Part shown: positions 1 to 8,751 of the stretch, piece by piece
How positions within the stretch are numbered: the first letter of the stretch is position 1
Layout: each line of letters opens with the position of its first letter
NCBI GenBank assembly: GCA_900466575.1
Contig: UBMP01000002.1
Coordinates: 1 to 64,000, forward strand
Source of the DNA: Hyphomicrobiales bacterium
Lineage (GTDB): Bacteria > Pseudomonadota > Alphaproteobacteria > Rhizobiales > Rhizobiaceae
DNA: 64,000 nt
Direction of reading: 5' to 3'
Translations under genes and position numbers: made by a program
The notes under the pieces: model-generated
What the model was told of the DNA's origin: nothing
The model's database searches: none
What the model saw: the letters and a program-made list of their open reading frames with translations, nothing else

Positions 1-64
1 GGGGAGACGGCAAGAGGCGCTCGCTCCGCCTTTTGTTGGGGCAGTTGGGTGCCGCTGGGTTAAG

Positions 65-105
65 CCCTCCCCCTTGTGGGGAGGGTTGGGAGGGGCTTTT
101 TATAT
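65..105. terminator. Hairpin downstream of dxs
   Basis: An 8-bp perfect stem (65-72 with 78-85, CCCTCCCC/GGGGAGGG, 5-nt loop) lies 27 bp past the dxs stop. A second, slightly imperfect pairing of the outer AAGCCC with GGGGCTT is followed by a T run on the plus strand (about 97-101). It could therefore terminate transcription from either side. Function is inferred from structure only. Confidence 0.5.
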
Positions 106-111
106 GGAACC

Positions 112-2025
112 TCAAGCCCGCTGCGTCAGATGCGCCGTTCCCAGCGCCTCGAACACCGTCGTGACGATCCCGGCACGATCCAGCCCCGCCTTGGCATACA
201 TCGCCTCCGGCTTGGCCTGATCCATCCACACATCCGGCAGAACCATTGGGCGAACCTTGAGCCCGCCGTCGATCAGGCCTTCGCGGGCGAGGAACTGCAA
301 CACGTGGCTGGCAAAGCCGCCAATGGAGCCCTCCTCGATCGTGACCAGCACTTCGTGTTCGCGCGCCAGACGGCGGATCATGTCCTCGTCGAGCGGCTTG
401 GCAAAACGGGCGTCGGCAACGGTCGTTGACAGGCCGGCAGCCTCCAGATCTTCCGCCGCCAGCAGACATTCGGCGAGACGTGTCCCAAAGGAGAGCAGGG
501 CAACCTTGGTGCCTTCCTTGACGATGCGGCCCTTGCCGATTGCAAGGATTTCGCCGCGCTCGGGCATCTCGACGCCGACGCCTTCGCCGCGCGGATAGCG
601 GAACGAGATCGGGCCCTCGTCATAGGCAACGGCGGTGCGCACCATATGCTTCAGCTCCGCCTCATCGGAAGCGGCCATCACCACAAAGCCCGGCAGCATG
701 GCGAGATAGCCGGTGTCGAACGAACCCGCATGCGTCGGCCCGTCGGCGCCGACGAAGCCGGCGCGGTCGATGGGGAAGCGCACGGGCAGCTTCTGGATCG
801 CCACGTCATGCACGACCTGGTCATAGGCGCGCTGCAGGAAGGTCGAGTAAAGCGCCGCAAAGGGCTTCATCCCATCGCAGGCAAGGCCGGCCGCAAAGGT
901 CACGGCATGCTGTTCGGCAATGCCGACATCGAAGGTGCGGGCGGGAAACGCGTCGGCAAACTTGTCGACGCCTGTGCCCGACGGCATGGCGGCGGTGATC
1001 GCGACGATCCTGTCGTCGAGTGCGGCTTCCTGCACCAGCGTTTCGCCGAAGACGGCGGTGTAGCTCGGCGCATTCGGCTTCACCTTGGCCTGCGCGCCGG
1101 TGATGACGTCGAACTTGTTGACGCCGTGATACTTGTCGGCGGCAGCCTCTGCCGGGGCATAGCCCTTGCCCTTCTGCGTCACGACATGGATCAGCACCGG
1201 ACCCTGCTGGTTGTCGCGCACGTTGCGTAGCACGGGCAGGAGATGCTCGAAGGAATGGCCGTCGATCGGCCCGATATGATAGAAGCCCAGCTCCTCGAAC
1301 ATCGTGCCGCCGGTCACATAGCCGCGCGCGTGTTCGACCGCGCGGGTGATCGCCCGATCCACAGTCTTGCCGAGATAGGCCGTCAGCTTCTTGCCGAATT
1401 CGCGCACGCCCATATAGGTGCGGCCGGAGGCGAGACGGGCAAGATAGGCGCTCATTGCGCCGGTCGGCGGGGCAATCGACATGTCGTTGTCGTTGAGGAT
1501 GACGATGAGGCGGGCATCCAGCGCGCCGGCATTGTTCAGCGCCTCGAAGGCCATGCCAGCCGACATCGCGCCATCACCGATAACGGCAATCACGCGCCGG
1601 TCGCTGCCCTGCAGGTCGGCAGCAACCGCCATGCCCAGCCCTGCGGAAATCGAGGTGGAGGAATGGCCCGCGCCAAAGGGATCGTATTCGCTTTCCCCGC
1701 GCTTGGTGAAGCCGGAAAGCCCGCCTTCCTGCCGCAGCGTGCGAATGCGCTCGCGCCGACCGGTCAGGATCTTGTGGGGATAGCACTGGTGGCCGACATC
1801 GAAGATGATGCGATCATCGGGCGTGTTGAAGACCTTGTGAAGCGCAATCGTCAGCTCGACGACGCCGAGCCCTGCGCCGAGATGTCCGCCCGTCTTCGAC
1901 ACGGCGTCGATCATCTCCGCGCGTAGCTCCGAAGCCAGTTGCGGCAGATCGCGGTCTTCGACCTGCTTGAGGTCCGCCGGAATATGGACGGTGTCGAGCA
2001 GCGGAGTGGAGGGTACGCTCGTCAA
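112..2025 (-). CDS. dxs: 1-deoxy-D-xylulose-5-phosphate synthase
   Basis: Thiamine-diphosphate enzyme that condenses pyruvate and glyceraldehyde-3-phosphate to DXP, the first step of the MEP isoprenoid pathway and a source of thiamine and pyridoxal precursors. At 637 residues it has full family length. The N-terminal TPP-binding half carries [19 protein letters not shown] and the [10 protein letters not shown] (GDG...N) site. The central pyrimidine-binding region has [11 protein letters not shown] and the C-terminal transketolase domain is intact. The start is a TTG; no ATG is available near the conserved N-terminus ([10 protein letters not shown]), which matches rhizobial Dxs. The MEP gene ispH lies elsewhere in this window (38646). 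In related genomes dxs usually follows xseB; here a pirin/efflux block separates them. Confidence 0.95.
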   Translation of the reverse strand: MTSVPSTPLLDTVHIPADLKQVEDRDLPQLASELRAEMIDAVSKTGGHLGAGLGVVELTIALHKVFNTPDDRIIFDVGHQCYPHKILTGRRERIRTLRQEGGLSGFTKRGESEYDPFGAGHSSTSISAGLGMAVAADLQGSDRRVIAVIGDGAMSAGMAFEALNNAGALDARLIVILNDNDMSIAPPTGAMSAYLARLASGRTYMGVREFGKKLTAYLGKTVDRAITRAVEHARGYVTGGTMFEELGFYHIGPIDGHSFEHLLPVLRNVRDNQQGPVLIHVVTQKGKGYAPAEAAADKYHGVNKFDVITGAQAKVKPNAPSYTAVFGETLVQEAALDDRIVAITAAMPSGTGVDKFADAFPARTFDVGIAEQHAVTFAAGLACDGMKPFAALYSTFLQRAYDQVVHDVAIQKLPVRFPIDRAGFVGADGPTHAGSFDTGYLAMLPGFVVMAASDEAELKHMVRTAVAYDEGPISFRYPRGEGVGVEMPERGEILAIGKGRIVKEGTKVALLSFGTRLAECLLAAEDLEAAGLSTTVADARFAKPLDEDMIRRLAREHEVLVTIEEGSIGGFASHVLQFLAREGLIDGGLKVRPMVLPDVWMDQAKPEAMYAKAGLDRAGIVTTVFEALGTAHLTQRA

Positions 2026-2044
2026 TGGATCTCGGCCTTCTACA

Positions 2045-2099
2045 GCAATTCCTGCAGACTTGCGTTGCCGCGTTCTATCCGGAATCGCATTTACAAAAA
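2045..2099. repeat. Interspersed palindromic repeat, divergent copy
   Basis: GCAATTCC and CCGGAATCGCA flank a 26-nt centre, exactly the spacing seen in the copy near 14531-14580 (GCAATTCC, 26 nt, CCGGAATTGCG). A run of A follows in both. The centre has diverged. It sits 20 bp upstream of the dxs TTG start, so it may form part of the dxs leader. It belongs to the same repeat family as the copies at 42903 and 48537. Confidence 0.5.
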
Positions 2100-2117
2100 T
2101 ACTGTAAGCAAGTCAGA

Positions 2118-2131
2118 CGACAGGACTGTCG
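2118..2131. promoter_or_regulatory. Perfect dyad upstream of dxs
   Basis: CGACAG-GA-CTGTCG is a perfect 6-bp inverted repeat with a 2-nt spacer, about 95 bp upstream of the dxs start. It may be an operator or a small hairpin. No regulator is known to me for this exact motif. Confidence 0.3.
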
Positions 2132-2256
2132 CAGCTCATGCCCGTTTCATGCCTGCTCTTCTTGCCGGTCAAGCAATCCACTGCCTATAGTCCATCGTGT
2201 TCCGCGTTGAAAGCGGCAAGACGATGGCGCGTGTCTGCATCTTAGAATAATTCAAT

Positions 2257-3180
2257 TCACCCCTCAGGCAAAGGCACGAACTCTTCCTCGTCACCAGGCA
2301 CGATGTCGAAGCGCCCCGTTTTCCACTCTTCCTTCGCCTGCTCAATGCGCTCCTTCGACGAGGAGACGAAATTCCACCAGATATAACGCTTGGAACTGAG
2401 CGCGTCGCCGCCGAAGAACATCACATGCGCGCCGAGCGGCCCGGCCTCGAACAAAATGGCGTCGCGCGGGCTCAGCACCAGCAACTGGTCCGCTTCGAAC
2501 GTTGTTCCCGCGACCGTCACCGTGCCGGCAAGGACATAGGCGGCGCGTTCTTCCCATTTCGGTGCCAGCGAGAAGCGGGCGCCTGGATCGAGCTTGATGT
2601 CGAGATAAAGCGTACCGGTCGGTACCTTTACCGGCGAGGCCATGCCTTCGTATTGGCCGATCACGAGCCGGCCCTGAAGCCCGGCCTCCGAGAATTCGGG
2701 CATGATCGCAGCTTCGGTATGGGCAAAGCTCGGATCGATCTCCTCCAGCTGGTCCGGCAGTGCCAGCCAGGTCTGCAGACCGGAAATCGACTGCGGATGG
2801 CCGCGCAGCTTTTCCGGCGAGCGCTCGGAATGCACGATCCCGCGCCCCGCCGTCATCAGGTTGATGTCGCCCGGCTGGATGACCATGTCGTTGCCGAGGC
2901 TGTCCTTGTGGGTGATCTGTCCATCGAAGAGATAGGTGACGGTCGAAAGCCCGATATGCGGGTGAGGGCGCACATCAAGCGCATCATCCGCCTTCAGAAC
3001 AGCCGGTCCCATCCGGTCAAAAAAGATGAACGGCCCGACCAGCCGGCGCTTTGCCGAGGGCAGGGCGCGGCGTACTTCCAGACCGCCGATATCGCTGGTG
3101 CGCGGCACGATCAGCAGCTCGACTGCATCGCAGGCGCTGGCATCGCCGGGTTCGGGGTCCTGGCCGGGAAAGAAGGACAT
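2257..3180 (-). CDS. Pirin family protein
   Basis: Bicupin of the pirin family (307 residues). The N-terminal cupin holds the metal ligands HPHIG and GRGIVHSER; the C-terminal cupin starts near residue 190. Family members bind iron and some have quercetin 2,3-dioxygenase activity, but substrate cannot be read from sequence. A GGAAAG ribosome site precedes the ATG at 3180. It is divergent from the MarR-EmrAB operon, with 223 bp between them, so it may share the MarR-type control; pirins are often found beside stress or efflux regulators. That functional link is inference. Confidence 0.88.
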   Translation of the reverse strand: MSFFPGQDPEPGDASACDAVELLIVPRTSDIGGLEVRRALPSAKRRLVGPFIFFDRMGPAVLKADDALDVRPHPHIGLSTVTYLFDGQITHKDSLGNDMVIQPGDINLMTAGRGIVHSERSPEKLRGHPQSISGLQTWLALPDQLEEIDPSFAHTEAAIMPEFSEAGLQGRLVIGQYEGMASPVKVPTGTLYLDIKLDPGARFSLAPKWEERAAYVLAGTVTVAGTTFEADQLLVLSPRDAILFEAGPLGAHVMFFGGDALSSKRYIWWNFVSSSKERIEQAKEEWKTGRFDIVPGDEEEFVPLPEG

Positions 3181-3334
3181 CGGCTTTCCTTTCGCTGATT
3201 TTCCTGGCGCTAAACTAACCGCTCCGGCGGCAAGTGCAATTCATGGAAGACGATTTGGTAACCGTGCCAAACCTTTTTTGCTTCGCGCGCGTTCGCCGCA
3301 CCTGATTTTCGTCATCTCACACACGCCCAGCCCC

Positions 3335-3363
3335 TTGTCAAAACGCAGGTGAAAATATATATG
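3335..3363 (+). promoter_or_regulatory. Candidate sigma-70 promoter of marR-emrAB
   Basis: TTGTCA at 3335-3340 and TATATG at 3358-3363 are separated by 17 bp, 41 bp upstream of the MarR start. This is a reasonable match to -35/-10 elements in an otherwise GC-rich region. Inferred, not proven. Confidence 0.4.
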
Positions 3364-3373
3364 CTGCCTTATT

Positions 3374-3387
3374 ATAAGTAAGCTTAT
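3374..3387. promoter_or_regulatory. Candidate MarR operator
   Basis: ATAAG-TAAG-CTTAT is a perfect 5-bp dyad lying between the candidate -10 and the start codon of the MarR gene. MarR repressors typically bind AT-rich dyads overlapping their own promoters, so autoregulation is likely. Confidence 0.45.
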
Positions 3388-3403
3388 CTTTTCAGGCGAA
3401 ACG

Positions 3404-3868
3404 ATGCAGCGGCAGGATCAGACAATCGGGACAGTGGTGCATGACGTGGCGCGGCTGATGCGCAAGCGTTTCGAGCAGCGCGCCCGCCATCTCGGTCTGA
3501 CGCGGTCGCAATGGCAGACGCTGGCGCTGCTCTCCCGCAATGAGGGCGTGAACCAGAAGGCGCTGGCCGAGATGCAGGAGATCGAGCCGATTACGCTGAT
3601 GCGGCTGATCGACAAGCTGTCCGAGAGGGGGCTGGTCGAGCGTCGCAAACACGAGACGGATCGCCGGATCTGGCAGCTTTACATGACGAACGAGGCGCGG
3701 GGTCTTCTCGAAGAGATGCGTGAACTCGGCTCGGAAACCCGAGAAGAAGCACTGGAAGGCATACCCGATACCGACCAGGCGCGGCTGATCCAAATGCTTG
3801 AAACCATGAAATCCAACCTGAGTGAAGGCTGCCGGCAGGCAGCGGAAGTTGAGAAGAGACATGTCTGA
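3404..3868 (+). CDS. MarR family transcriptional regulator
   Basis: Winged-helix MarR protein of 154 residues. The recognition region is visible around residues 50-75 (QKALAEMQEIEPITLMRLID) with the wing ERRKHETDRR. It probably represses itself and the emrAB-type pump encoded immediately downstream; the stop overlaps the EmrA start by 8 nt (ATGTCTGA), indicating one operon. A dyad 17 bp upstream of its ATG is a plausible autoregulatory operator. The inducing ligand, presumably a lipophilic or phenolic toxicant, cannot be deduced. Confidence 0.9.
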   Translation: MQRQDQTIGTVVHDVARLMRKRFEQRARHLGLTRSQWQTLALLSRNEGVNQKALAEMQEIEPITLMRLIDKLSERGLVERRKHETDRRIWQLYMTNEARGLLEEMRELGSETREEALEGIPDTDQARLIQMLETMKSNLSEGCRQAAEVEKRHV

Positions 3869-5054
3869 GCCAGTGAAAATCCGCCAGGGTGAAGATGCGA
3901 GCGCTGCCAAGATGGAGCGCCCGGCCAACACGTCTGAAGCCAACAGCACCGTTATTCCGCCCGAGACGCCGGTGGCGGCTCCCGCCAAGAAGAAGCGTTC
4001 GCGCGTGCGCGGCCTGCTTTTTGCGGCGCTCCCCATCGCGCTCGTCGTGGGCGGCTATTACTATGTCACCGGCGGTCAGCTCGTTTCGGTCGACAATGCC
4101 TATGTCCAGGCGCGCATTGCGGGGATCTCGACCGATGTCGCGGGGACGGTGCAGTCTATTGCCGTTCACGATAACGAGAAGGTGACGGCTGGCCAGGTTC
4201 TCTACAAGCTGGACCCGGCGAGCTTCCAGATTGCGCTTGACGGCGCCAAGGCCAAGGTGGATGCGGCGCGCAACGATCTTCTGACGCTCAAGGCTACCTA
4301 CGCACAGGATCAGGCGCAGATCGTTCAGGCGCAGGCCGATCTTCCCTTCTATCAAGATGCCTATGAACGCGCCCAGAAGCTGGTCTCTTCCGCCACCGCA
4401 TCCAAGGCTACGCTCGATCAGGCCAGCCACGATCTGGAAGCCGCAAAGCAGAAGGTCGATGTCGCCCAGGCTGAAGCCGCCGCGACGCTCGCCAAGCTGA
4501 ATGGCAAGGTCGATCTGCCGCTCGAGCAGTTCCCCGAATACATGCAGGCCCAGGCAGCCGTTGAAGATGCGCAGCGCCAGCTCGACCACACGATCATCAA
4601 GGCTCCGTTCGACGGTATCGCCACCAATGTGAACGCCATCCAGATCGGCACCTACCTCCAGCCGGCGCAGACGGCCTTCTCGCTCGTCTCCACGAAGGAC
4701 ATGTGGATCGAAGCCAACCCGAAGGAAACCGAGCTGACCTATGTGAAGCCCGGCCAGCCGGTGACGATCTCGATCGATGCCTATCCGGGTGTGACCTGGA
4801 AGGGCGAGGTCGCCAGCCTCAGCCCGGCTTCGGCCTCGAGCTTCTCGCTCCTGCCAGCGCAGAACTCGTCCGGTAACTGGGTAAAGGTCGTCCAGCGCAT
4901 TCCGCTGCGCATCGCGGTCAAGGCCGAGGATGGCAAGCCGGAGTTGCGCGCCGGCATGAGCACGGTCGTCGATATCGACACCAACCACGCCCGCGGCCTG
5001 CCGCAATTCGTCGAAAACCTCCTGGGACACGATACGGCCTACGCTCATGAGTAA
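3861..5054 (+). CDS. emrA: HlyD/EmrA family efflux periplasmic adaptor
   Basis: Membrane fusion protein (397 residues) linking an inner-membrane MFS pump to an outer-membrane channel. A cytoplasmic N-tail of about 48 residues ends in KKKRSRVR, then one membrane helix (about 50-69), a lipoyl/barrel-sandwich domain, an alpha-helical coiled-coil hairpin rich in Ala/Gln (about 125-225) and a beta-barrel domain. The start at 3861 overlaps the MarR stop (ATGTCTGA); a longer frame from 3822 runs inside marR and is less likely. It overlaps emrB at its 3' end by 8 nt. Confidence 0.9.
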   Translation: MSEPVKIRQGEDASAAKMERPANTSEANSTVIPPETPVAAPAKKKRSRVRGLLFAALPIALVVGGYYYVTGGQLVSVDNAYVQARIAGISTDVAGTVQSIAVHDNEKVTAGQVLYKLDPASFQIALDGAKAKVDAARNDLLTLKATYAQDQAQIVQAQADLPFYQDAYERAQKLVSSATASKATLDQASHDLEAAKQKVDVAQAEAAATLAKLNGKVDLPLEQFPEYMQAQAAVEDAQRQLDHTIIKAPFDGIATNVNAIQIGTYLQPAQTAFSLVSTKDMWIEANPKETELTYVKPGQPVTISIDAYPGVTWKGEVASLSPASASSFSLLPAQNSSGNWVKVVQRIPLRIAVKAEDGKPELRAGMSTVVDIDTNHARGLPQFVENLLGHDTAYAHE

Positions 5055-6609
5055 CGCGGCAACATCATCGGCAGGGTTTATGCCCGTTGCCAATCGCGGG
5101 GCCATCACCGCCTGCGTGATCCTCGCGGTCATCATGCAGGCCCTGGACACGACCATCGCCAACGTCGCGCTGCCTTACATCCAGGGCAGCGTGTCGGCCA
5201 GCGCCGACCAGATCAACTGGGTTCTGACATCCTACATCGTTGCCGCCGCCATCATGACGCCGCCGTCAGGCTTTCTGGCGGCCAAGTTCGGCCGCAAGCG
5301 CATGCTGTCCATCGGCATCGTTGGTTTCGTCGTCTCCTCGATCCTGTGCGGCCTCGCCCAGTCCATCACACAGATCGTCGGCTTCCGGCTGATGCAGGGC
5401 TTTTTCGGCGCGGCGCTCGTACCGCTGTCGCAGAGCATCCTGCTGGATATCTATTCCGCCGAAGAGCGCGGCCGCGCCATGGCGCTGTTCGGCGTGTCGG
5501 TCATGGTGGGGCCGATCCTCGGACCCGTGATCGGCGGCTGGCTCACGGATCACCTGAGCTGGCGCTGGGTTTTCTACATCAACGTTCCGATCGGCGCGCT
5601 TGCCGTCATGGGTGTCGCAACCTTCGTCAAGGAAACAGAGATCAACACCAACGCCAAGCTCGACTGGTTCGGCTTCGGCATGCTGTCGGTCGCCATCGGG
5701 GCGCTTCAGCTGATGCTCGACCGTGGCTCGCAGCTCGACTGGTTTTCATCCGGCGAAATCCTGATCGAGACGATCGTCGCTGCGGGTGCCTTCTATCTGC
5801 TCGTCGTTCACACGCTGACGGCGGAAAAGTCGTTCGTCAATCCGCGCCTGTTCCTCGACCGGAACTTTGCGGTCAGCATGCTGTTCATCTTCGTGGTCGG
5901 TGTGGTGCTGCTGGCATCGCTGGCTCTGCTGACCCCCTACCTGCAAACGCTGATGGGCTATCCTGTCATCACAGCTGGTCTCGTCATGGGTCCGCGCGGG
6001 ATCGGGACAATGCTCTGTATGATGTTCGTCGGCCGTGCCATCGGCAAGATCGACACGCGCATCCTGCTCTTCGGCGGCCTCGCGGTCACGGCCTTTGCCA
6101 TGTATGTCATGACCGGATGGACGCCGGATATCTCGCAGTGGGAAATCGTCTGGGTCGGCTTCATCCAGGGCGCCGGGCTTGGCCTCCTGTTCGTGCCGCT
6201 GTCCACCATCGCTTTCTCGACCATCGCGCCGGAACTGCGCGGTGACGGCACCGGCCTGTTCAATCTGTCGCGCAACATCGGCTCGAGCGTGGGGATCGCC
6301 GTCGTCTCGGCGCTGCTGACCTCGAATATCCAGGTGAACCATGCTGAAATCGGAGCCGCGCTGACGCCGTTCAATCAGTCGCTCCAGGCGCTGGCTCATG
6401 CCGGACTGGACCCGAACAGCGCCAGCGGGCTCTCGACACTCGACGGGCTGGTGACCCTGCAATCGACGATCATCGCCTATGCCGACGATTTCAAGCTGTT
6501 GATGCTCATGTCCATCGTCGTGATGCCGCTGCTTCTGCTGCTGAAGCCGCCGAAGCGCTCGGCCTCCGAGGCGGACAATGAAGAGGCGATGGAAATCGTC
6601 ATGGAATAA
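5047..6609 (+). CDS. emrB: DHA2 family MFS multidrug efflux permease (EmrB/QacA type)
   Basis: Fourteen-helix proton antiporter of 520 residues. Signature pieces are LDTTIANVALPYI in helix 1, the loop motif AAKFGRKRM, LSWRWVFYINVPIG typical of DHA2 members, and late helices ending at LLLLLKPPKR. It pairs with the adjacent EmrA adaptor; an outer-membrane TolC partner is not encoded here. Translation is coupled to emrA (ATGAGTAA overlap). A strong terminator follows. Substrates are unknown; the family exports hydrophobic uncouplers and antibiotics. Confidence 0.92.
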   Translation: MSNAATSSAGFMPVANRGAITACVILAVIMQALDTTIANVALPYIQGSVSASADQINWVLTSYIVAAAIMTPPSGFLAAKFGRKRMLSIGIVGFVVSSILCGLAQSITQIVGFRLMQGFFGAALVPLSQSILLDIYSAEERGRAMALFGVSVMVGPILGPVIGGWLTDHLSWRWVFYINVPIGALAVMGVATFVKETEINTNAKLDWFGFGMLSVAIGALQLMLDRGSQLDWFSSGEILIETIVAAGAFYLLVVHTLTAEKSFVNPRLFLDRNFAVSMLFIFVVGVVLLASLALLTPYLQTLMGYPVITAGLVMGPRGIGTMLCMMFVGRAIGKIDTRILLFGGLAVTAFAMYVMTGWTPDISQWEIVWVGFIQGAGLGLLFVPLSTIAFSTIAPELRGDGTGLFNLSRNIGSSVGIAVVSALLTSNIQVNHAEIGAALTPFNQSLQALAHAGLDPNSASGLSTLDGLVTLQSTIIAYADDFKLLMLMSIVVMPLLLLLKPPKRSASEADNEEAMEIVME

Positions 6610-6615
6610 CAAAGG

Positions 6616-6650
6616 AAAGCGGGTTCGTTTGAGCCCGCTTTCTGCTTTTG
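6616..6650. terminator. Rho-independent terminator between emrB and xseB
   Basis: Stem AAAGCGGG (6616-6623) pairs with CCCGCTTT (6634-6641), followed by a T-rich tract. It lies between convergent genes and may act in both directions. Confidence 0.75.
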
Positions 6651-6659
6651 GGATTGGAC

Positions 6660-6920
6660 TTACTGCCCGTCCAGCGGCTCGACGCCCTGCGGCTTGCCGG
6701 CGCGGTCGAGCCGGATCTTCTCGATGCGGGCTTCTGCGGCAGACAGCAGCGTCTCGCAATGCTTCTTCAGCGCTTCGCCGCGCTCGTAGATGGCAATCGA
6801 CTGGTCGAGCGCCACGTCGCCGCGCTCCAGCCGCGAGACAATGCTTTCCAGCTCGGCCACGGCCTGTTCGAACGAAAGGCCCTTGATGTCGGCCGGTTTT
6901 GCGGTGTCCGTCATGGTCAT
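6660..6920 (-). CDS. xseB: Exodeoxyribonuclease VII small subunit
   Basis: Small subunit of exonuclease VII, which degrades single-stranded DNA together with the XseA large subunit (not in this window). At 86 residues it is of normal length, with the typical [18 protein letters not shown] helix and the [16 protein letters not shown] segment. Its start overlaps the stop of the upstream deacetylase-like gene (TGA within TCATGGTCAT), so the two are cotranscribed. A second ATG two codons in is an alternative start. Confidence 0.93.
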   Translation of the reverse strand: MTMTDTAKPADIKGLSFEQAVAELESIVSRLERGDVALDQSIAIYERGEALKKHCETLLSAAEARIEKIRLDRAGKPQGVEPLDGQ

Positions 6921-7849
6921 CCTTTCATGAGCCTGTAGATATGCGCGCCAGCCGATTCGGCCAGCCCCTGAAGGTCATAGCCGCCTTCGAGGATGCTGAC
7001 GAGACGGTTCGAGGCGAAGTCCCCCGCCATATCCATGAGCTTGCCCGTCGCCCAGTCGAAATCGTCGGCGACGAGGTTGATCTGCGCCAGCGGGTCGCGG
7101 TGATGCGCGTCGAAGCCGGCGGAGATGATGATGAGGTCCGGCGAGAAGTTGCGGATCGCCGGTAGCACGCGATCCTTGAAGGCCTCGCGGAAATGGTCCG
7201 AGCCCGTATTGGGCGAAAGCGGTGCATTGACGATATTGCCCACCCCCGTCTCTTCCTTCCGCCCCGTCCCGGGATAGAGCGGCATCTGATGCGTCGAACA
7301 GTAAAGCACTGAACGGTCGGCCTCGAAAATGTCCTGCGTGCCGTTGCCGTGATGCACGTCCCAGTCGATGATAGCGATCCGCTCCAGCCCGTGCTTCTGC
7401 TGCGCATGGCGCGCGGCAATCGCGGCATTGTTGAAGAAGCAGAAGCCCATGGCGCGCATCCGCTCGGCGTGATGGCCCGGCGGGCGCGAGGCGACGAAGG
7501 CATTGTCATGGCTGCCGGAGATCACGTCGTCGACGGCAGCCATCGCCCCGCCAATGCCCGTGAACGCCGCCTGCAGGCTCTTGACGCCGGCATAGGTGTC
7601 GTTCTCGATCTGGTTGATCTCATCCTCGTCCTCCGGCATTGCACGCATGACGGCAAAGAGATGCTCCTCCGGATGCGCAAGCAGAACCGCATCCTCATTC
7701 GCCTGCGGCGCTTCCTTGCGGTCCAGGGTGCCGAAATTCGGATGGCTCAGCGCCTCGTTCAGAGCCCTGAGCCGATCCGGCCGCTCCGGGTGTCCGGCAG
7801 GAACCTCGTGTTCCAGAAAGATCGAATGCTCGTAAAGCCTTGTCGTCAT
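6917..7849 (-). CDS. Histone deacetylase family protein (acetylpolyamine/acetoin-type hydrolase)
   Basis: Zinc hydrolase of the arginase/deacetylase fold, 310 residues. The active site is complete: RPPGHHAE (H126, H127), [11 protein letters not shown] (zinc ligands D164 and H166), STHQ-PLYPGTG, and SAGFDAHH (zinc ligand D247), plus LEGGYD near the C-terminus. Bacterial members deacetylate small molecules such as acetylpolyamines or act on acetyl-lysine; the substrate is not determinable. It precedes xseB with a stop/start overlap, a common rhizobial pairing. An AGGTTCC ribosome site precedes the ATG. Confidence 0.9.
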   Translation of the reverse strand: MTTRLYEHSIFLEHEVPAGHPERPDRLRALNEALSHPNFGTLDRKEAPQANEDAVLLAHPEEHLFAVMRAMPEDEDEINQIENDTYAGVKSLQAAFTGIGGAMAAVDDVISGSHDNAFVASRPPGHHAERMRAMGFCFFNNAAIAARHAQQKHGLERIAIIDWDVHHGNGTQDIFEADRSVLYCSTHQMPLYPGTGRKEETGVGNIVNAPLSPNTGSDHFREAFKDRVLPAIRNFSPDLIIISAGFDAHHRDPLAQINLVADDFDWATGKLMDMAGDFASNRLVSILEGGYDLQGLAESAGAHIYRLMKG

Positions 7850-7945
7850 GGTGGAACCTTTTGTGATGGAGGGGCGGAGACGATGTTAGATGGGCTTTGT
7901 GACGGGACTTGCCTAGTCTTACGCCCTTTTGTGTCTGCGGCCCGG

Positions 7946-8131
7946 ACCCCCTCTCTTGCGATTTCTAACACTTAGCTGAAGCTAAGATGTTGAAATCGCT
8001 TTCTCCCCCACCAGGGGGGAGATTGGAGGTTGACGTTGCCGCGTGCGTCCATCTCCCCCTCGGTGGGGGAGAAAGCAAAATCATGATCTTAGCCGAAGGC
8101 TAAGTCGTAGATTTTGCAAGAGAGGGGGTGT
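7946..8131. repeat. Large imperfect inverted repeat (two two-palindrome units head to head)
   Basis: The left arm (from about 7946) and the reverse complement of the right arm (ending about 8131) align over about 75 bp: CCCCCTCTCTTGC, then a TTAGC...GCTAA palindrome (7972-7985 on the left, 8089-8103 on the right), then GCTTTCTCCCCCACC and a GGGGGAGAT palindromic half. Each arm thus holds two small palindromes, the layout of rhizobial intergenic mosaic elements (RIME-like); the family name is inference. It fills the 302-bp gap between the deacetylase-like gene and bioY; no gene is seen in that gap. Confidence 0.7.
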
Positions 8132-8151
8132 CCCCCAGTCGCGCCCTCTCC

Positions 8152-8718
8152 TCAAGCCCGCGACGGCAGCATCGGATAGCCGGCCAGCACCGCGCGCGCG
8201 GCCAATGTCGCCAGCACGGCCTTGATCAGGTCGCCCGGAACGAAGGCGAGGTTGCCGATGAGGACCTTGGCGAAGGGCGTGCCGGTCGAGAAGCACAGCC
8301 ATGTAATCCCGAAAGCATAGACCACGGCGATGCCGCCGACGATGCTGGCGAGGAAGAAGCCGATATACTGGCGGATTTCCGGCTGGCCATCGCGCACCAC
8401 GCTCTCCGCAATCAGCCCCGTGAGGAATGCGCCGAAGACCCAGCCGACGATATAGCCCGCCGTCGGCCCCATCAGGACGCTCAAGCCCCCGCGGCCGCCC
8501 GAAAGCACGGGCAGGCCAATGGCGACCATGAGGATGACGAGCACATAGGCCGCAGCCCCGCGCCGTGCGCCGATGATGCAGCCTGCAAGCATGACGCCCA
8601 TCGACTGCGCGGTGATCGGCACGGCGGCAATCAGCGGGATGGTAATCGGCGGCAGGAAGCCGAGCACCACGATGATGGCGGCAAAAAGCGCCACGAGCAC
8701 GATATCCTTGGTGGTCAT
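8152..8718 (-). CDS. bioY: Biotin transporter substrate-binding component BioY
   Basis: Integral-membrane S component (188 residues, about six helices) of an ECF biotin transporter. The signature GPTAGYIVGWVFGA in the middle and the final NLAFVPGDLIKAVLA helix are typical of BioY. It is the third gene of a bioM-bioN-bioY operon, 33 bp after bioN, with a strong AGGAGAGAG ribosome site. Rhizobia commonly rely on this tripartite system for high-affinity biotin uptake. Confidence 0.93.
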   Translation of the reverse strand: MTTKDIVLVALFAAIIVVLGFLPPITIPLIAAVPITAQSMGVMLAGCIIGARRGAAAYVLVILMVAIGLPVLSGGRGGLSVLMGPTAGYIVGWVFGAFLTGLIAESVVRDGQPEIRQYIGFFLASIVGGIAVVYAFGITWLCFSTGTPFAKVLIGNLAFVPGDLIKAVLATLAARAVLAGYPMLPSRA

Positions 8719-8751
8719 GATCTCTCTCCTTTGTCGAGGCCTCCCAAAGGT

